DNA of 37,622 nt, taken from Mycetohabitans rhizoxinica HKI 454 (GTDB lineage: Bacteria > Pseudomonadota > Gammaproteobacteria > Burkholderiales > Burkholderiaceae). Location of the stretch: assembly GCF_000198775.1 (NCBI RefSeq), contig NC_014722.1, positions 577,927 to 615,548 of the forward strand, written 5' to 3'. A program made the translations under genes and the position numbers. Below are positions 1 through 9,942 of this stretch, piece by piece; positions within the stretch are counted from its first letter, which is position 1; every line of letters begins with the position of its first letter. Below the pieces are notes generated by a model. That model had not been told where the DNA came from and made no database searches. It was given only the letters and a program-made list of their open reading frames with translations.

Positions 1-1
1 G

Positions 2-523
2 TTCCCGCGAGCGGGTAGCCTGCTGCGCCTGGAGGCCGGTTTAGCGATTAAGGGCGTGATGACGGATCAGACGTTTGGGCGGGCCTACACGAACGCACGG
101 CAGTACGTGCCGATCGGCCGGCGCGACATCGTGCTGCTGCGGCTGCAAGCCGGTGGCGTATTCACGGCTGGCGGCTCGCGCGGCGTGCCGGCATCGCTGC
201 TATTTCGCGCCGGCGGCGCGGAGACGATACGCGGCTATGGCTATGACAGCATTGGCAACAATGTGGGCGGCTCGGTGTTGCCGACCAAATACCTGCTCAG
301 TGCCGGCACCGAGTACCAGCACTGGATCAACCACGACTGGGGCGCGGCGGCCTTCTGGGATATCGGCACGGCGACCGATAACTGGGCCGAGAAGATTTTT
401 TACCAGGGCGTGGGCGTTGGCGCACGCTGGCGCAGCCCCGTCGGGCCGATCAATCTCGACCTGACGTATGGCCTGCGCAATCATAGCTGGCGCCCCTATT
501 TGACGCTGGGCATCGCGTTCTGA
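2..523 (+). CDS. tamA: TamA, C-terminal part (translocation and assembly module outer-membrane barrel)
   Basis: This is the 3' end of an Omp85-family outer-membrane protein; the reading frame is open from the first bases, so the start lies outside the window. The visible ~173 residues are the last strands of the beta-barrel. They include the RAGGAETIRGYGYDSIG segment, which matches the conserved (V/I)RGY motif of strand/loop 6 in the BamA/TamA family, and the chain ends in a terminal Phe (LTLGIAF) as expected for a BAM substrate. TamA works with the inner-membrane-anchored TamB to insert autotransporters and other proteins and to move lipid across the periplasm. tamB begins 32 bp downstream on the same strand, which supports TamA over BamA. 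POTRA domains are not visible. Confidence 0.9.
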   Translation, partial: FPRAGSLLRLEAGLAIKGVMTDQTFGRAYTNARQYVPIGRRDIVLLRLQAGGVFTAGGSRGVPASLLFRAGGAETIRGYGYDSIGNNVGGSVLPTKYLLSAGTEYQHWINHDWGAAAFWDIGTATDNWAEKIFYQGVGVGARWRSPVGPINLDLTYGLRNHSWRPYLTLGIAF

Positions 524-555
524 TTCACCTTATGGCACTCCCCAATTCTTGACGC

Positions 556-3500
556 ATGAGCGACGACGAGCACAAGTCTGCCGACCGTGACCCCTCCCGC
601 CCCGGCGGCGCGCCGCGCGCGGGTGGCGCTGCCGGGCAACACGGCGATTGCGCGCCAAGACGACGTGGTCGCGGCCGGCGCGCGCTGCGCTGGGCCAGCT
701 GCCTGGGGTTCGGTCTCGTGCTGGCGGTGCTCGTGCTGCTGGTGGCCGTGCATACCGAGTTGGGCACGCGCGTGCTGTGGCAGATCGCGATGGTCGGGCC
801 ACGGCGGGTGCGTTCTCCGGGACACTCGACGGGGGCACGCTTGCGCACGGGCTGCGGGCGCGCGACGTCAGGTGGCAGCGCGCGGGCACGCATATCCGGC
901 TCGATCGAATCGACGGACAGTGGGGGGTGACGCACTTACCGTGGCGCTTGTCCGTCCAATCGCTACGGATCGGCACTGTCGATGCTCGGCTCGCCCCGGC
1001 TGCCAAACCCGCCACACGTCCGACGCTGCCGCAGCGGTTGACCGTGCCGCTGCCACTGCAGATCCATTCGCTGGACGTGGCCGCGATCCGCCTCCACGAG
1101 CCGGGATCGACGATCGAGCTATCGGCGTTGCACGCGCACGGCAGCAGCGACGGGCGGCGTCACCATCTTGTGCTCGACAGGCTGCGGACACCGTATGGCT
1201 CGCTTCATGCGGACGTGGCGCTGGACGGCGTACGGCCGTTCGCCGTGCGTGGCGATGCAGGGCTGTCAGGCCAGTTCGACGGGCAGGAGATGCGGCTTGG
1301 CGTGCAGCTGTCCGGTTCGCTGCAGGCGCTTGTCGCCGACATGCAGGCGAGCGGCATGCAATCGAACGGCACGCAGTTGAACGGGGTCGCGCATGTGGAG
1401 GCGACCCCATTTGCTGACGTGCCGCTGAAGGTCGTCACGCTCGACGCCGACCATCTCGATCCACGGGTTTTTAATCCGGGCGCGCCGCATGCGGACCTGT
1501 CGGTACGCGCCCGCTTGCGCCCGGTTGAGCCCGCGCCGAGCGCGCAGGCGCGCGGCGGCGCTGCTCCCGGCATGCCGCTGGTCGTCGCCGGTGAAGTATC
1601 CGTCGTCAATGCGGTGCCCGGGCTGCTTGCACAGCAACGCCTGCCGCTGATCGACGTACGTACCAACGTGCGCCTGGACGCGAGTCGGCAAGCCCTCTGC
1701 GCGCTGAAGGTCCGTCTGCTCGGCGGCGCGACGGTGAGCGGAGCAGGCACGCTGGAGCATGGCCGCGGCCGTGTTGCGCTGCGCACCGCTGACCTGGATC
1801 TGAGCGTGTTCAGCGCCACGTTGCGCGCGACCCGGCTTGCCGGACCCATCGGCGTCGAGCTCGATGCCGGTCGCCAGCAGGTGCAAGTTGATTTGGCGGA
1901 CGCCGACGCCAAGCTGCGCGTGCAGGGGGCCGTTGCGATCGATCCCAGGCAGATCGCGCTAGAGCGCGTGAGGCTGACGGCGGGCGACGGGCACGCAAAG
2001 CTTGTCGGTGTGGTGCGTCGAGATGAGCACTCCAGCTATGAATGGAAGGCCACGCTGGCGGCGCTCGATCCGTTCGCGCTGCTGGCGCGTGACAGCATGC
2101 AGATAGGCCGCATGGGCCGGTCGGTCCAGCACAACGGCAGCCGTATGGCGCCCAAGACGGCCGGCAGCGGTTCGGGCAAGGGCGTTGGTAAGGATGCCGG
2201 CGAAGGTATCGGCAAGGGCGCCGTCCAGCGGCTCGATGCGCGTGTGACCGGCACGCTCAACGCAAAAGGCACGTTGACGCCGACGCTGACCGTCCAGGCC
2301 GACTTTGCATTGCACGATAGCGTCTACAACGGCTTGCCGCTGAGCGGCGGCGGGACGCTGGCGCTGGCCGGTACGCGGATCATGCCCAGTGACGTGCGCG
2401 TAAGCGTGGCCGGCAACGACATCCAATTACGCGGTAGCTTCGGCGCGGCCGGCGACCGGTTGCTGTTCCACGTCGATGCGCCCGCGCTGGAGCGGCTTGG
2501 CTTTGGCATGGCGGGCGCGGCGCACGCCAATGGCGATGTGACCGGCTCTCTCGCGCATCCGAATGTGGTCGCTAGCTACCAGGCAAATGGCGTGGTCATG
2601 GGGGACAAGTGGATTGGCCATGCCGCGGGCCGTGTCGAGTTGCGTGATGGGGCGCAGGGCACGATGATCGCCACCCTTGACGCGCGAGCGGTAACCACGC
2701 CGCAGGTGCGATTCAATGCGCTGTCGCTACGGCTGGACGGGGTGCGTGCGCACCACACGCTGGTTGCCAGCGGTAGCGGCAGTGTTGGTGGACAGCCGGT
2801 CGATTTCAACGTGGCGGCGAGCGGCAAGTTGACCGACGCGCGGGGCGGCATCGGCTGGAGTGGCACGATCAGCCAACTGGAAAACCGCGGCCTGCCCGAG
2901 ATCAAGCTGGCCGCGCCGGCGACCGTGAACGCCAGCGCCGGGCATTGGGTGATCGGCGCCACGCGCTTGAGCGTGGAACGCGCGCTGCTGGACTTGAAGT
3001 CGTTCCAGTATGCGGGCGGGCGCTTGCAATCGAGCGGCTCGCTGACGCATATCGACGTGGCGCGACTGTTGCAGCTTCGCGAGCAACTCACGCACCAACC
3101 GGCGTCGTTCAGGACCGATCTGGTGTTCGATGCGCAGTGGGACGTGTCGTTCGGGCAGCGCGCCGCGGGCTATGCGCAGATCAAGCGGCGCTCAGGGGAC
3201 GTCACGATCGATGCGGGACGCGGCATTGCGTCGCTGGGCGTCAGCGACGCAATGGTGCGTATCGACTTCGCAGCGCACCGCCGCCTGAATGCGACGGTCC
3301 ATGCGGAGGCCGAGCGCCTTGGCACGCTGGACGCGACGCTGCGCATGCCGGTTACCGTGCAGGATGGCGTGCCGGCGGTGGCCGGCGACGCACCGTTGGA
3401 CGGCACGGTTGTGTTCGAGCTGCCGTCGCTGCGTACCACCGGCGGGCTGCTCGGACCAAGCTACCGACTCGATGGGCAGATGTTGCTGAAGCTGGCGATT

Positions 3501-4703
3501 GCGGGTCAGGCATCGCACCCGAAGCTCTCCGGCACGCTGACCGGCGACGGTTTGTCGGCGACCGTCGTCGACCAAGGCATCACGCTCAAGGACGGTATCG
3601 TGCGCGTGGTGCTGACCGAGAACCGGGTCGAATTCCGACAGGTCCAGTTCCATGGTGCTCAAGGCACGCTGCGCGCCACCGGTAACGTGATGCTCGACCA
3701 ACAAAACCCTGATTTAAGCGCGCATATCGTGGCCGACAAGCTTGAGTTGTTCGCGTCGCCGTATCGCCAACTGTCGTTGTCCGGTGACGCGACGGTGGCC
3801 AATGCCGGCGCGCAGGGCGGGATGGCGATCAATGGCCGGTTTTTCGTCAACAAGGCGCTGTTCGATTTGCCGGAGCAATCGGCGCCAAGCTTGTCCGATG
3901 ACGTCGTGATTGTGCGCTCGGACGGCACGGTCGAGGGCGAGCACGCCGCGTTGTCCGCCGCCGGCGAGCCGGCGGGCCCGTTCGCGCCGCGCGCCAACAT
4001 CGACGTCGACCTCGGTCGGGACTTTCGCTTTCGCGGTGCGGGCGCCGATTTGGGGCTGCGTGGCGTGATCAACGTCGTCAGCGCGCCGAACCAGCCGTTG
4101 CGCGCCGTGGGCAACGTGCGGGTCGTGGAGGGCTCCACCTATACCGCGTTTGGCCGCAAGCTGGGTATCGAGAACGGCTATTTCACGTTCAATGGGCCAG
4201 TCAGTGACCCGGGCATCAATATTCTCGCGATGCGGCGCAACCAGGAGGTCGAAGCCGGTGTACAGGTGACCGGCACTGTGCAGTCGTCTAAGGTCAAGCT
4301 GGTGTCGGAGCCCAACGTGAACGATAACGAAAAGCTGTCATGGCTGCTGCTCGGGCATGGTACCGATACCGGTGCGAACCTTGGGCAGCAGAGCACGATG
4401 AATGCGGCGATCGCGCTGCTTGGCAGCGCGACTGGCAAGCGGATCGCGCAGACCTTCGGGCTGGACGAAGTCTCGGTCGGCCAAAGCGAGGTCGGCCTGA
4501 CGGACCCGCAAGTGGTGACGCTCTCGAAGGCCATCACCGAGCGGCTCGTGCTCGGCTACGAGCAAGGCATTGAGACGTCGAACAACGCGTTCAAGGTGAC
4601 GGTGAACCTGTCTCGGTTCTGGGCCATCATGTCCTACGCCGGCACCTATAACGGCGTGGACCTGCAGTTCACCCGCCGCTTCGACGGCTTTTGGAAAAAG
4701 TAG
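556..4703 (+). CDS. tamB: TamB, translocation and assembly module inner-membrane protein (frameshifted near the N-terminus)
   Basis: TamB is a very long periplasmic beta-taco protein anchored in the inner membrane; it partners TamA and belongs to the AsmA-like lipid-transport family. Two frames must be joined. The frame from ATG 556 encodes a polar start (MSDDEHKSADRD), then a transmembrane anchor around residues 47-66 (LGFGLVLAVLVLLVAVH) and GTRVLWQIA, typical for TamB. From about 800 the homology (FSGTLDGGTLAHGLRARDV) continues in another frame that is open to 4703. A one-base loss near 793-812 explains the jump. The C-terminal DUF490 (TamB) domain is complete and ends in FTRRFDGFWKK. Total length is about 1,380 residues. 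The frame opening only at ATG 648 lacks the membrane anchor, so 648 is not a credible start. Whether the shift is real or a sequencing error cannot be told from the sequence. Confidence 0.88.
1341..1385 (+). repeat. In-frame 15-bp tandem repeat in tamB (3 copies)
   Basis: Three consecutive 15-bp units start at 1341, 1356 and 1371. They encode MQASG, MQSNG and TQLNG. The units have diverged at several bases but keep length and frame. They lie in the N-terminal third of TamB, probably a loop or linker between beta-taco repeats. Confidence 0.6.
2175..2222 (+). repeat. In-frame 12-bp tandem repeat in tamB (4 copies)
   Basis: Four 12-bp units from 2175 encode GKGV, GKDA, GEGI and GKGA. This is a Gly/Lys-rich low-complexity linker between two beta-rich stretches of TamB. 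The unit length keeps the frame. Confidence 0.65.
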
Positions 4704-4704
4704 C

Positions 4705-4721
4705 GGCGCGCCGCGCGCGCC
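4705..4721. terminator. GC hairpin between convergent tamB and metG
   Basis: The 24-bp gap between the convergent stop codons holds the inverted repeat GGCGCG-CCGCG-CGCGCC. It could end transcription on both strands. It has no following T-run, so it is only a candidate. Confidence 0.3.
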
Positions 4722-4727
4722 AGCGCA

Positions 4728-6842
4728 CTATTTGACTCGCATGCCGGGCTTTGCACCGCTGTGCGGCTCGAGCACGTAGATGCCGGGTTCCTTTTTCTCA
4801 TCCGCCGCCGACGCGGCCAATACCATGCCTTCGGACACGCCGAACTTCATCTTGCGCGGTGCGAGGTTCGCAACCATCACGGTCAGCTTGCCGATCAACT
4901 CCTCGGGGCGGTAGGCCGCCTTAATTCCGGAGAATACATTGCGCGTGCTCGCCTCGCCCACGTCCAGGGTCAGGTGCAACAGTTTGTCGGACCCTTCCAC
5001 CGCCTTGCAGTCGACGATGCGCGCAATGCGTAGGTCGATCTTTGCAAAATCGTCGATCGTGATGAAGCCCTCGCCGTTTGCTGACGTGTCGTGGGCGCCG
5101 CACGACTTGACCGTGCCCGCCGTGGTGGCGGCCGTGGCCGTGTCCGTGGCCGGCTGCAATGACTGGCGGTTGGCGGCAAGCAGCGCGTCGATCTGCTTGG
5201 GGTCCACGCGCCGCATGAGATGCTGGTACGGCCGGATCGGCCGCGCCGACGATAGCGGCACTGAGACGTCGGCCCATTTGAGCGGCTCGATCGAGAGGAA
5301 TGTCTCGACCGATTCGGCGAGTTTCGGCAATACGGGCTTAAGCGCCAGCGTGAGCAACCGGAATGCCTCGAGACTGACGCTGCACGTCTCGTGCAACGCC
5401 ACCGCATTGGCGGGATCCTTGGCCTGTTCCCAAGGCTTGGCGGCATCCACGTACGCGTTGACGGCGTCTGCTAACTCCATCGTTTGGCGCAGTGCGCGGC
5501 TGTATTCGCGGCTTTCGTAGTGCGCCGCGATCGTCGGGATTGCGTCGCGCAGCCGGACCAGCAGCGGATGGTTCATCGCGCTGTCCTGCACGCGTGCATC
5601 AAACCGCTTAACCAGGAAACCGGCGGCGCGGCTCGCGATGTTCACGTATTTGCCGACCAGGTCGCTGTTCACACGCGCCTGGAAGTCGTCGAGGTTTAGG
5701 TCGATGTCCTCCATCGTGCTGTTAAGCTTCGCGGCGAGGTAGTATCGCAGCCATTGCGGATCCAAACCGGTCGTGATGTAGCTGTTCGCGTTGATGAAGG
5801 TACCGCGCGACTTGGACATCTTCGTGCCGTCCACGGTCAGGAAGCCATGCGCGAACACGTTGGTCGGCGTGCGGTGGCCGGAGAATTGCAGCATGGCAGG
5901 CCAGAACAGCGTGTGGAAATACAGGATGTCCTTGCCGATGAAGTGGTATTGCTCGGTGGTCGAGCCCGGACGGACCCATTCTTCAAAGTTCAAGCCACGC
6001 CGCTCGCACAGGTTCTTGAAGCTGGCATAGTAGCCGACCGGTGCATCGAGCCACACGTAGAAGTACTTGCCGGGCGCGCCCGGGATCTCGAAGCCGAAGT
6101 ACGGTGCATCGCGTGAGATGTCCCAGTCGGCGAGCGTCGCGTCGCCGTCCTCGCCGAGCCACTCGCGCAGCTTGTTGGTCGCCTCCTGCTGCGCGAGCTG
6201 GCTGACCCAACCGCGCAGGAAAGTCTCGCAGCGCGGATCGGACAGCTTGAAGAAATAGTGCGTCGACGTTTTTTTCACCGGCGTCGCGCCGGACAACACT
6301 GAATACGGCTTGACCAGTTCGGTCGGCTGGTACGTCGACCCACACACCTCGCAACTGTCGCCATATTGATCCTTCGCACTGCATTTCGGGCATTCGCCCT
6401 TGATGAAGCGGTCTGGCAGGAACATCTCCTTGACCGGGTCATACGCTTGTTCGATATCGCGCGCCGCGATCAATCCGGCATCGTGAAGTGCGGTGAAAAT
6501 GGTCTCGGACAACACCCGGTTCTCGTCCGAGTCCGTCGAGTAGTAATTGTCGAACGAGATACCGAAATGGTCGAAATCGCGCTTATGTTCCTGCCAGACG
6601 CGCTCGATCAACTGCCGTGGCGTGATGCCCTCGGACTGCGCGCGCAGCATGATCGGCGTGCCATGAGTATCGTCCGCGCCGACGTAGTACACCTCGTGAC
6701 CGTGCATTCGCATCGCGCGCACCCAGATGTCGGTCTGGATATATTCAACAAGATGGCCGATATGGATTGGGCCGTTCGCGTACGGCAGCGCGGAGGTGAC
6801 GAGCATGCGGCGCGGCGCGCCGGCGGAGACGGGAGCTGACAT
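4728..6842 (-). CDS. metG: Methionyl-tRNA synthetase
   Basis: MetG charges tRNA-Met in the cytoplasm. From ATG at 6842 the protein has 704 residues: a Rossmann class I catalytic core with HIGH at residues 27-30, a zinc knuckle (CPKC...CEVCG, about 150-168), KMSKS at about 340-344, an anticodon-binding helical domain, and a C-terminal EMAP/Trbp111-type tRNA-binding domain (from about 600, with [12 protein letters not shown] and LAPRKMKFG). The frame stays open to an ATG at 6914, but the extra residues there are not family-like and [12 protein letters not shown] fits the usual short leader. The linker before the EMAP domain is rich in Thr and Ala, as in relatives. The gene converges on tamB. 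No strong Shine-Dalgarno is visible at 6842. Confidence 0.95.
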   Translation of the reverse strand: MSAPVSAGAPRRMLVTSALPYANGPIHIGHLVEYIQTDIWVRAMRMHGHEVYYVGADDTHGTPIMLRAQSEGITPRQLIERVWQEHKRDFDHFGISFDNYYSTDSDENRVLSETIFTALHDAGLIAARDIEQAYDPVKEMFLPDRFIKGECPKCSAKDQYGDSCEVCGSTYQPTELVKPYSVLSGATPVKKTSTHYFFKLSDPRCETFLRGWVSQLAQQEATNKLREWLGEDGDATLADWDISRDAPYFGFEIPGAPGKYFYVWLDAPVGYYASFKNLCERRGLNFEEWVRPGSTTEQYHFIGKDILYFHTLFWPAMLQFSGHRTPTNVFAHGFLTVDGTKMSKSRGTFINANSYITTGLDPQWLRYYLAAKLNSTMEDIDLNLDDFQARVNSDLVGKYVNIASRAAGFLVKRFDARVQDSAMNHPLLVRLRDAIPTIAAHYESREYSRALRQTMELADAVNAYVDAAKPWEQAKDPANAVALHETCSVSLEAFRLLTLALKPVLPKLAESVETFLSIEPLKWADVSVPLSSARPIRPYQHLMRRVDPKQIDALLAANRQSLQPATDTATAATTAGTVKSCGAHDTSANGEGFITIDDFAKIDLRIARIVDCKAVEGSDKLLHLTLDVGEASTRNVFSGIKAAYRPEELIGKLTVMVANLAPRKMKFGVSEGMVLAASAADEKKEPGIYVLEPHSGAKPGMRVK

Positions 6843-6940
6843 GGCGGATAGAGCGTTTGATTCGACGAAAACGGGATGGAGCGCCGATTTTAGCAGGCGT
6901 GACTGCGATGACACGGTCGCAAGAGCGGCTGTGCGATGCT

Positions 6941-6967
6941 AAAAAAAACCGGGGCTTCGAGCCCCGG
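6941..6967 (-). terminator. Rho-independent terminator of the OmpA-family lipoprotein gene
   Basis: Read on the minus strand this is CCGGGGC-TCGAA-GCCCCGG followed by eight T. It lies about 170 bp beyond the stop codon of the lipoprotein gene (7138) and before metG, so it separates the two units. Confidence 0.8.
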
Positions 6968-7137
6968 AGCAACAACGACAAGAGGAGAATGGTGACGTAA
7001 CGGTATCGCCGCCACGCACCATATGAACAGACATTGAATCGGCTGCGGAGTTCGAAAAAATTTAAAATTAACAACGGCCGGTTTGCCGCCGCGTGTCGCG
7101 GCGGCTGACATTGCGGAGACAAAAAATTAGGGTTTTA

Positions 7138-7800
7138 TCACCCGCGCGGTTGTAACGTAGCCCGCAGGTAGATTTCCACGCGCCGGTTCTGCGCGCGGCC
7201 AGCCTCCGTGCTGTTGTCCGCAATCGGCTGTGACTGTCCGCGGCCCTCGGCGGCCAGCCGCTGCGCGGCGACGCCGTGCAGCGCCAGGTATTGCGCGACG
7301 CTTTGCGCACGTTCCTGCGACAGCATCTGGTTGTAGCGCGGCTGGCCGGTGCTGTCGGTGTGTCCGACCACGTGTGCCACCAACTCGGGATGCTGGGTCA
7401 GGGTCTGCGCCACCTGGTCGAGCACGGGTGTAAATGAAGGTTTGATTGCGTAGCTGTTTGTGTCGAAGGAGACCGAGCTTGGGATATTGAGCTTCAGCGA
7501 GCCGTCCGGTTGCTCGGACACCTGGGTGCCGGTGCCCGCGGTGGCGCCCGACAGCTTGTTCTTGATCGCTTGCCAGTTGTACCCGGTCATGCCTCCGACC
7601 GCGGCGCCGGCCGCAGCGCCGATCGCTGCCCCCTTGCCGCCGCCAAAGATTGCACCGAGTCCGGCGCCAGTGGCCGCGCCGACGCCGGTGCCAACCGCCG
7701 CGTTGCCGCCTTGCGGCGTCTGGCAGCCGGCCAGCAGCGCGCCCGCCACCGCGAGGACCGACCATTGCAGCGGAAGGCGGAGGGTGAGTTTCGCGTTCAT
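7138..7800 (-). CDS. OmpA-family outer-membrane lipoprotein with glycine-zipper domain
   Basis: The product (220 residues) probably tethers the outer membrane to peptidoglycan. It has a lipoprotein signal with lipobox LLAGC (Cys 26), then a glycine-zipper segment (about 35-75, with repeated GAxxGA and GGGxGAAIGAAAGAAVGG), then a C-terminal OmpA domain. The OmpA part shows VSFDTNSYAIKPSF, the peptidoglycan-binding signature VVGHTDSTG, and the family end motif AQNRRVEIYL. ATG 7800 is chosen because GAGGTG sits six bases upstream; an ATG at 7812 overlaps that site. The gene is a single unit with its own terminator at 6941-6967. It resembles YiaD- and Pal-type proteins, but no Tol genes are nearby, so I do not assign pal. 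Confidence 0.9.
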   Translation of the reverse strand: MNAKLTLRLPLQWSVLAVAGALLAGCQTPQGGNAAVGTGVGAATGAGLGAIFGGGKGAAIGAAAGAAVGGMTGYNWQAIKNKLSGATAGTGTQVSEQPDGSLKLNIPSSVSFDTNSYAIKPSFTPVLDQVAQTLTQHPELVAHVVGHTDSTGQPRYNQMLSQERAQSVAQYLALHGVAAQRLAAEGRGQSQPIADNSTEAGRAQNRRVEIYLRATLQPRG

Positions 7801-8133
7801 ATGACACCTCATGGGTTAAATGGATGGGACCGATGTGCACAGCACACCGCCGGGAGCGACGCTTGCGTGTGGCATTGAAGCGCGATTTCCCGACGGGCGC
7901 GCCCCAAGCCTCGCAGGCAGGCTTCATGCCACTACAATGTCAGAACAGCTGCTGATCCATGTCGGAACAGCCGCTGGTTGCGCAGCGTGCCGCGTGAAGC
8001 GCCGTTTGGCAACGCCACGCAACAATTTTTTGCAATTTCCGGCGTAAGGTTCGACGCGACCCCGCGCGCAAGGTTCGATGCACACGGCAGGTGTTGGACG
8101 AGCGGATGGAACACTTTAAGTAACGGAGCAACG
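7801..8133. other. Divergent intergenic region, lipoprotein gene / apbC
   Basis: This 333-bp gap must carry the promoters of both flanking genes. TACAAT at 7933-7938 on the plus strand is a possible -10 box, but no good -35 precedes it. Two short imperfect duplications are visible: the 22-bp pair at 7937-7980, and AAGGTTCGA at 8046 and 8070 within a ~24-bp spaced pair. I see no credible gene here. Confidence 0.5.
7937..7980 (+). repeat. Imperfect 22-bp tandem duplication
   Basis: Two 22-bp units begin with ATGTCAGAACAGCTGCTG at 7937 and ATGTCGGAACAGCCGCTG at 7959. They lie in the intergenic region upstream of apbC, just downstream of a possible -10 box. Confidence 0.6.
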
Positions 8134-9223
8134 ATGACAATCGACAGGGCCCAGATCGACGCTGTGCTGCACGGCGTGATCGACCCGAACACCGCAGAGC
8201 CGATAACGGCGGGCAAAGGCGTGCGCAACGTCGCGATTGACGGCGACACGGTATCACTCGAGGTCGTGCTGGGCTACCCGGCCAAGAGCCAGTATGCGCT
8301 GATCCAAGCGCGTGTTGAACAGGCGCTGCGCGCCGTGCAGGGCGTGGCGCATCTGCACGTGGCGGTATCCCATCAGATCGTGGCGCATGCGGTACAACGT
8401 GGTGTGCAGTTGCTGCCGAACGTGCGCAATATCGTCGCGGTCGCCTCCGGCAAGGGTGGGGTCGGCAAGAGCACCACGGCCGCGAACCTCGCGCTTGCGC
8501 TGGCCGCCGAGGGCGCGTCGGTCGGCGTGCTGGACGCGGACATCTACGGCCCGTCGCAGCCGACGATGCTCGGCATCGACGGCCGTCCGGCATCCGAGGA
8601 CGGCAAGACAATGATTCCGCTCGAAGGCCATGGTGTACAGGCTAATTCGATCGGCTTCTTGGTCGAGCAGGACAACCCGATGGTGTGGCGCGGGCCGATG
8701 GTCACGTCCGCGCTCGAGCAGTTGTTGCGGCAGACGAATTGGCGCGACCTGGACTATCTAATCGTCGACATGCCGCCCGGCACTGGCGATATCCAGCTCA
8801 CGCTCGCGCAGCGGGTGCCGGTGACCGGTGCGGTGATCGTCACGACGCCGCAGGACATTGCGCTGCTGGACGCGCGAAAAGGCCTGAAAATGTTTGAGAA
8901 GGTCGGCGTGCCGATTTTAGGCGTCGTCGAGAACATGAGCATCCATATCTGCTCGCACTGCGGCCACGCCGAGCCGATCTTCGGCGCCGGTGGCGGCGAG
9001 CGCCTCTGCGCACAGTATGGCGTGCCGTTCCTAGGCAGTTTGCCACTGGATATCGGCGATCCGCGAGCAGGCCGATGCGGGGCGTCCGACGGTGGTCGCC
9101 GACCCGCACGGACGCATCGCCGGTCTGTATCACGACATGGCCCGCCAGGTCGCAATCCGGATTGCGAAGCTGTCGCGTGACATGAGCTCGAAGTTCCCGA
9201 CCATCGTCGTCCAGAACACCTGA
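8134..9223 (+). CDS. apbC: Iron-sulfur cluster carrier ApbC/Mrp (frameshifted near the C-terminus)
   Basis: ApbC/Mrp is a P-loop ATPase that carries Fe-S clusters to apo-proteins. ATG 8134 has GGAG a few bases upstream. The protein has an N-terminal MIP18/DUF59 domain (about 1-85), a deviant Walker A (GKGGVGKS, 106-113), the MPPGTGD switch motif, and the cluster-binding CSHC pair (Cys 273 and 276). The reading frame is broken after LPLDI: an extra base near 9055 sends the frame to a stop at 9180 with an unrelated tail. Skipping one base restores the family ending (AIREQADAGRPTVVADP to KFPTIVVQNT) with stop at 9221-9223, for about 362 residues. The ATPase core and CxxC lie before the shift. 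Confidence 0.88.
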
Positions 9224-9312
9224 CGCGGTTCTGTGACCTCCTCTAGTGTGGACGCCTCGCCAGATGTGCCAGACGCGGTATCATTGCGGCTTGTTCAGTA
9301 CCCTGAGGCTTA

Positions 9313-9840
9313 ATGGAACCGCGATTGGGATGGCGTCTTGCCGGCACGATCATCACGCTGCTCGCGACCAGCGTGATGCTGGCCGGGTGTGCGTTGCTCT
9401 TCGGCAGTCACGACAAGCGTGCCGACGTCCAGATCGTGCCGGCGGCCGGCCATGCCGCACGCGGCACGGTCACGTTGATCGAGCATGCTGACGGCGTGCA
9501 GGTGACCTACAACCTGAGCGGGCTGCCGCCGGACAGCGATCATGCGCTGCAGATCCATGAGCGCGGCGACTGCCATTCGCCGGGCGCCGCAGGTGGGGTG
9601 TTCAGCCCCGGGGCTGAGCGCCTGAAGCAGGGGATCCGGCTCGAAGGTGACCTGGTGAACTTGCATGCGGACGCGAATGGCGTGGCGGCCGGGTTCATCG
9701 TGTCGCCGGACGTGTCACTGGACGGCGTGCGCTCGGTGGTCGGCCGCGCGCTGATCGTGCACCGCGACGCGCAGGACTATTATGCGTTTCCGCCTCGCGA
9801 CGCCGGTCCCGCGCTGGGCTGCGGCATCATTCGCAAATAA
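9313..9840 (+). CDS. SodC-like (Cu-Zn superoxide dismutase family) lipoprotein, probably not a dismutase
   Basis: The product (175 residues) starts at ATG 9313 with GAGG upstream and has a lipoprotein signal with lipobox MLAGC (Cys 26). The rest follows the Cu-Zn SOD fold: GTVTLIEHADGVQV, IHERGDC, GDLVNLHADANG, RALIVHRDAQDYY and GCGII. Family metal ligands are mostly absent. The first His of the FHIH motif is Gln (LQIH), and the His of GGHFNP is Val (GGVFSP). I see no His where the next zinc ligand should be. One His of the HxH pair, the late His (VHRD) and the Asp of GDL remain, as does the cysteine of GDC. Binding of copper as in active SodC seems unlikely, so the role may be structural or in metal sensing or storage. 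It stands alone between apbC and dcd. Confidence 0.75.
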   Translation: MEPRLGWRLAGTIITLLATSVMLAGCALLFGSHDKRADVQIVPAAGHAARGTVTLIEHADGVQVTYNLSGLPPDSDHALQIHERGDCHSPGAAGGVFSPGAERLKQGIRLEGDLVNLHADANGVAAGFIVSPDVSLDGVRSVVGRALIVHRDAQDYYAFPPRDAGPALGCGIIRK

Positions 9841-9878
9841 TGGTCACGCTGCGATGAGATGGCCACGCTGCGATGAGG
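9841..9878 (+). repeat. 19-bp tandem duplication after the SodC-like gene
   Basis: Two adjacent 19-bp units (9841-9859 and 9860-9878) share TGG(T/C)CACGCTGCGATGAG and differ at two positions. They start right after the stop codon at 9840, between two plus-strand genes. Confidence 0.7.
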
Positions 9879-9942
9879 CGGCGGCGCCAACCCCCGTTCG
9901 CTCGTTTTCAACCCGCGGCCCTGCCGCCTTTCGATTGCACGT

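Noticed and set aside
4728..4800. A second gene between tamB and metG
   Set aside because: Only 24 bp separate the two convergent stop codons.
780..9062. Programmed ribosomal frameshifting in tamB and apbC
   Set aside because: No slippery heptamer with downstream structure, or RF2-like site, is visible at either break; simple indels explain both.
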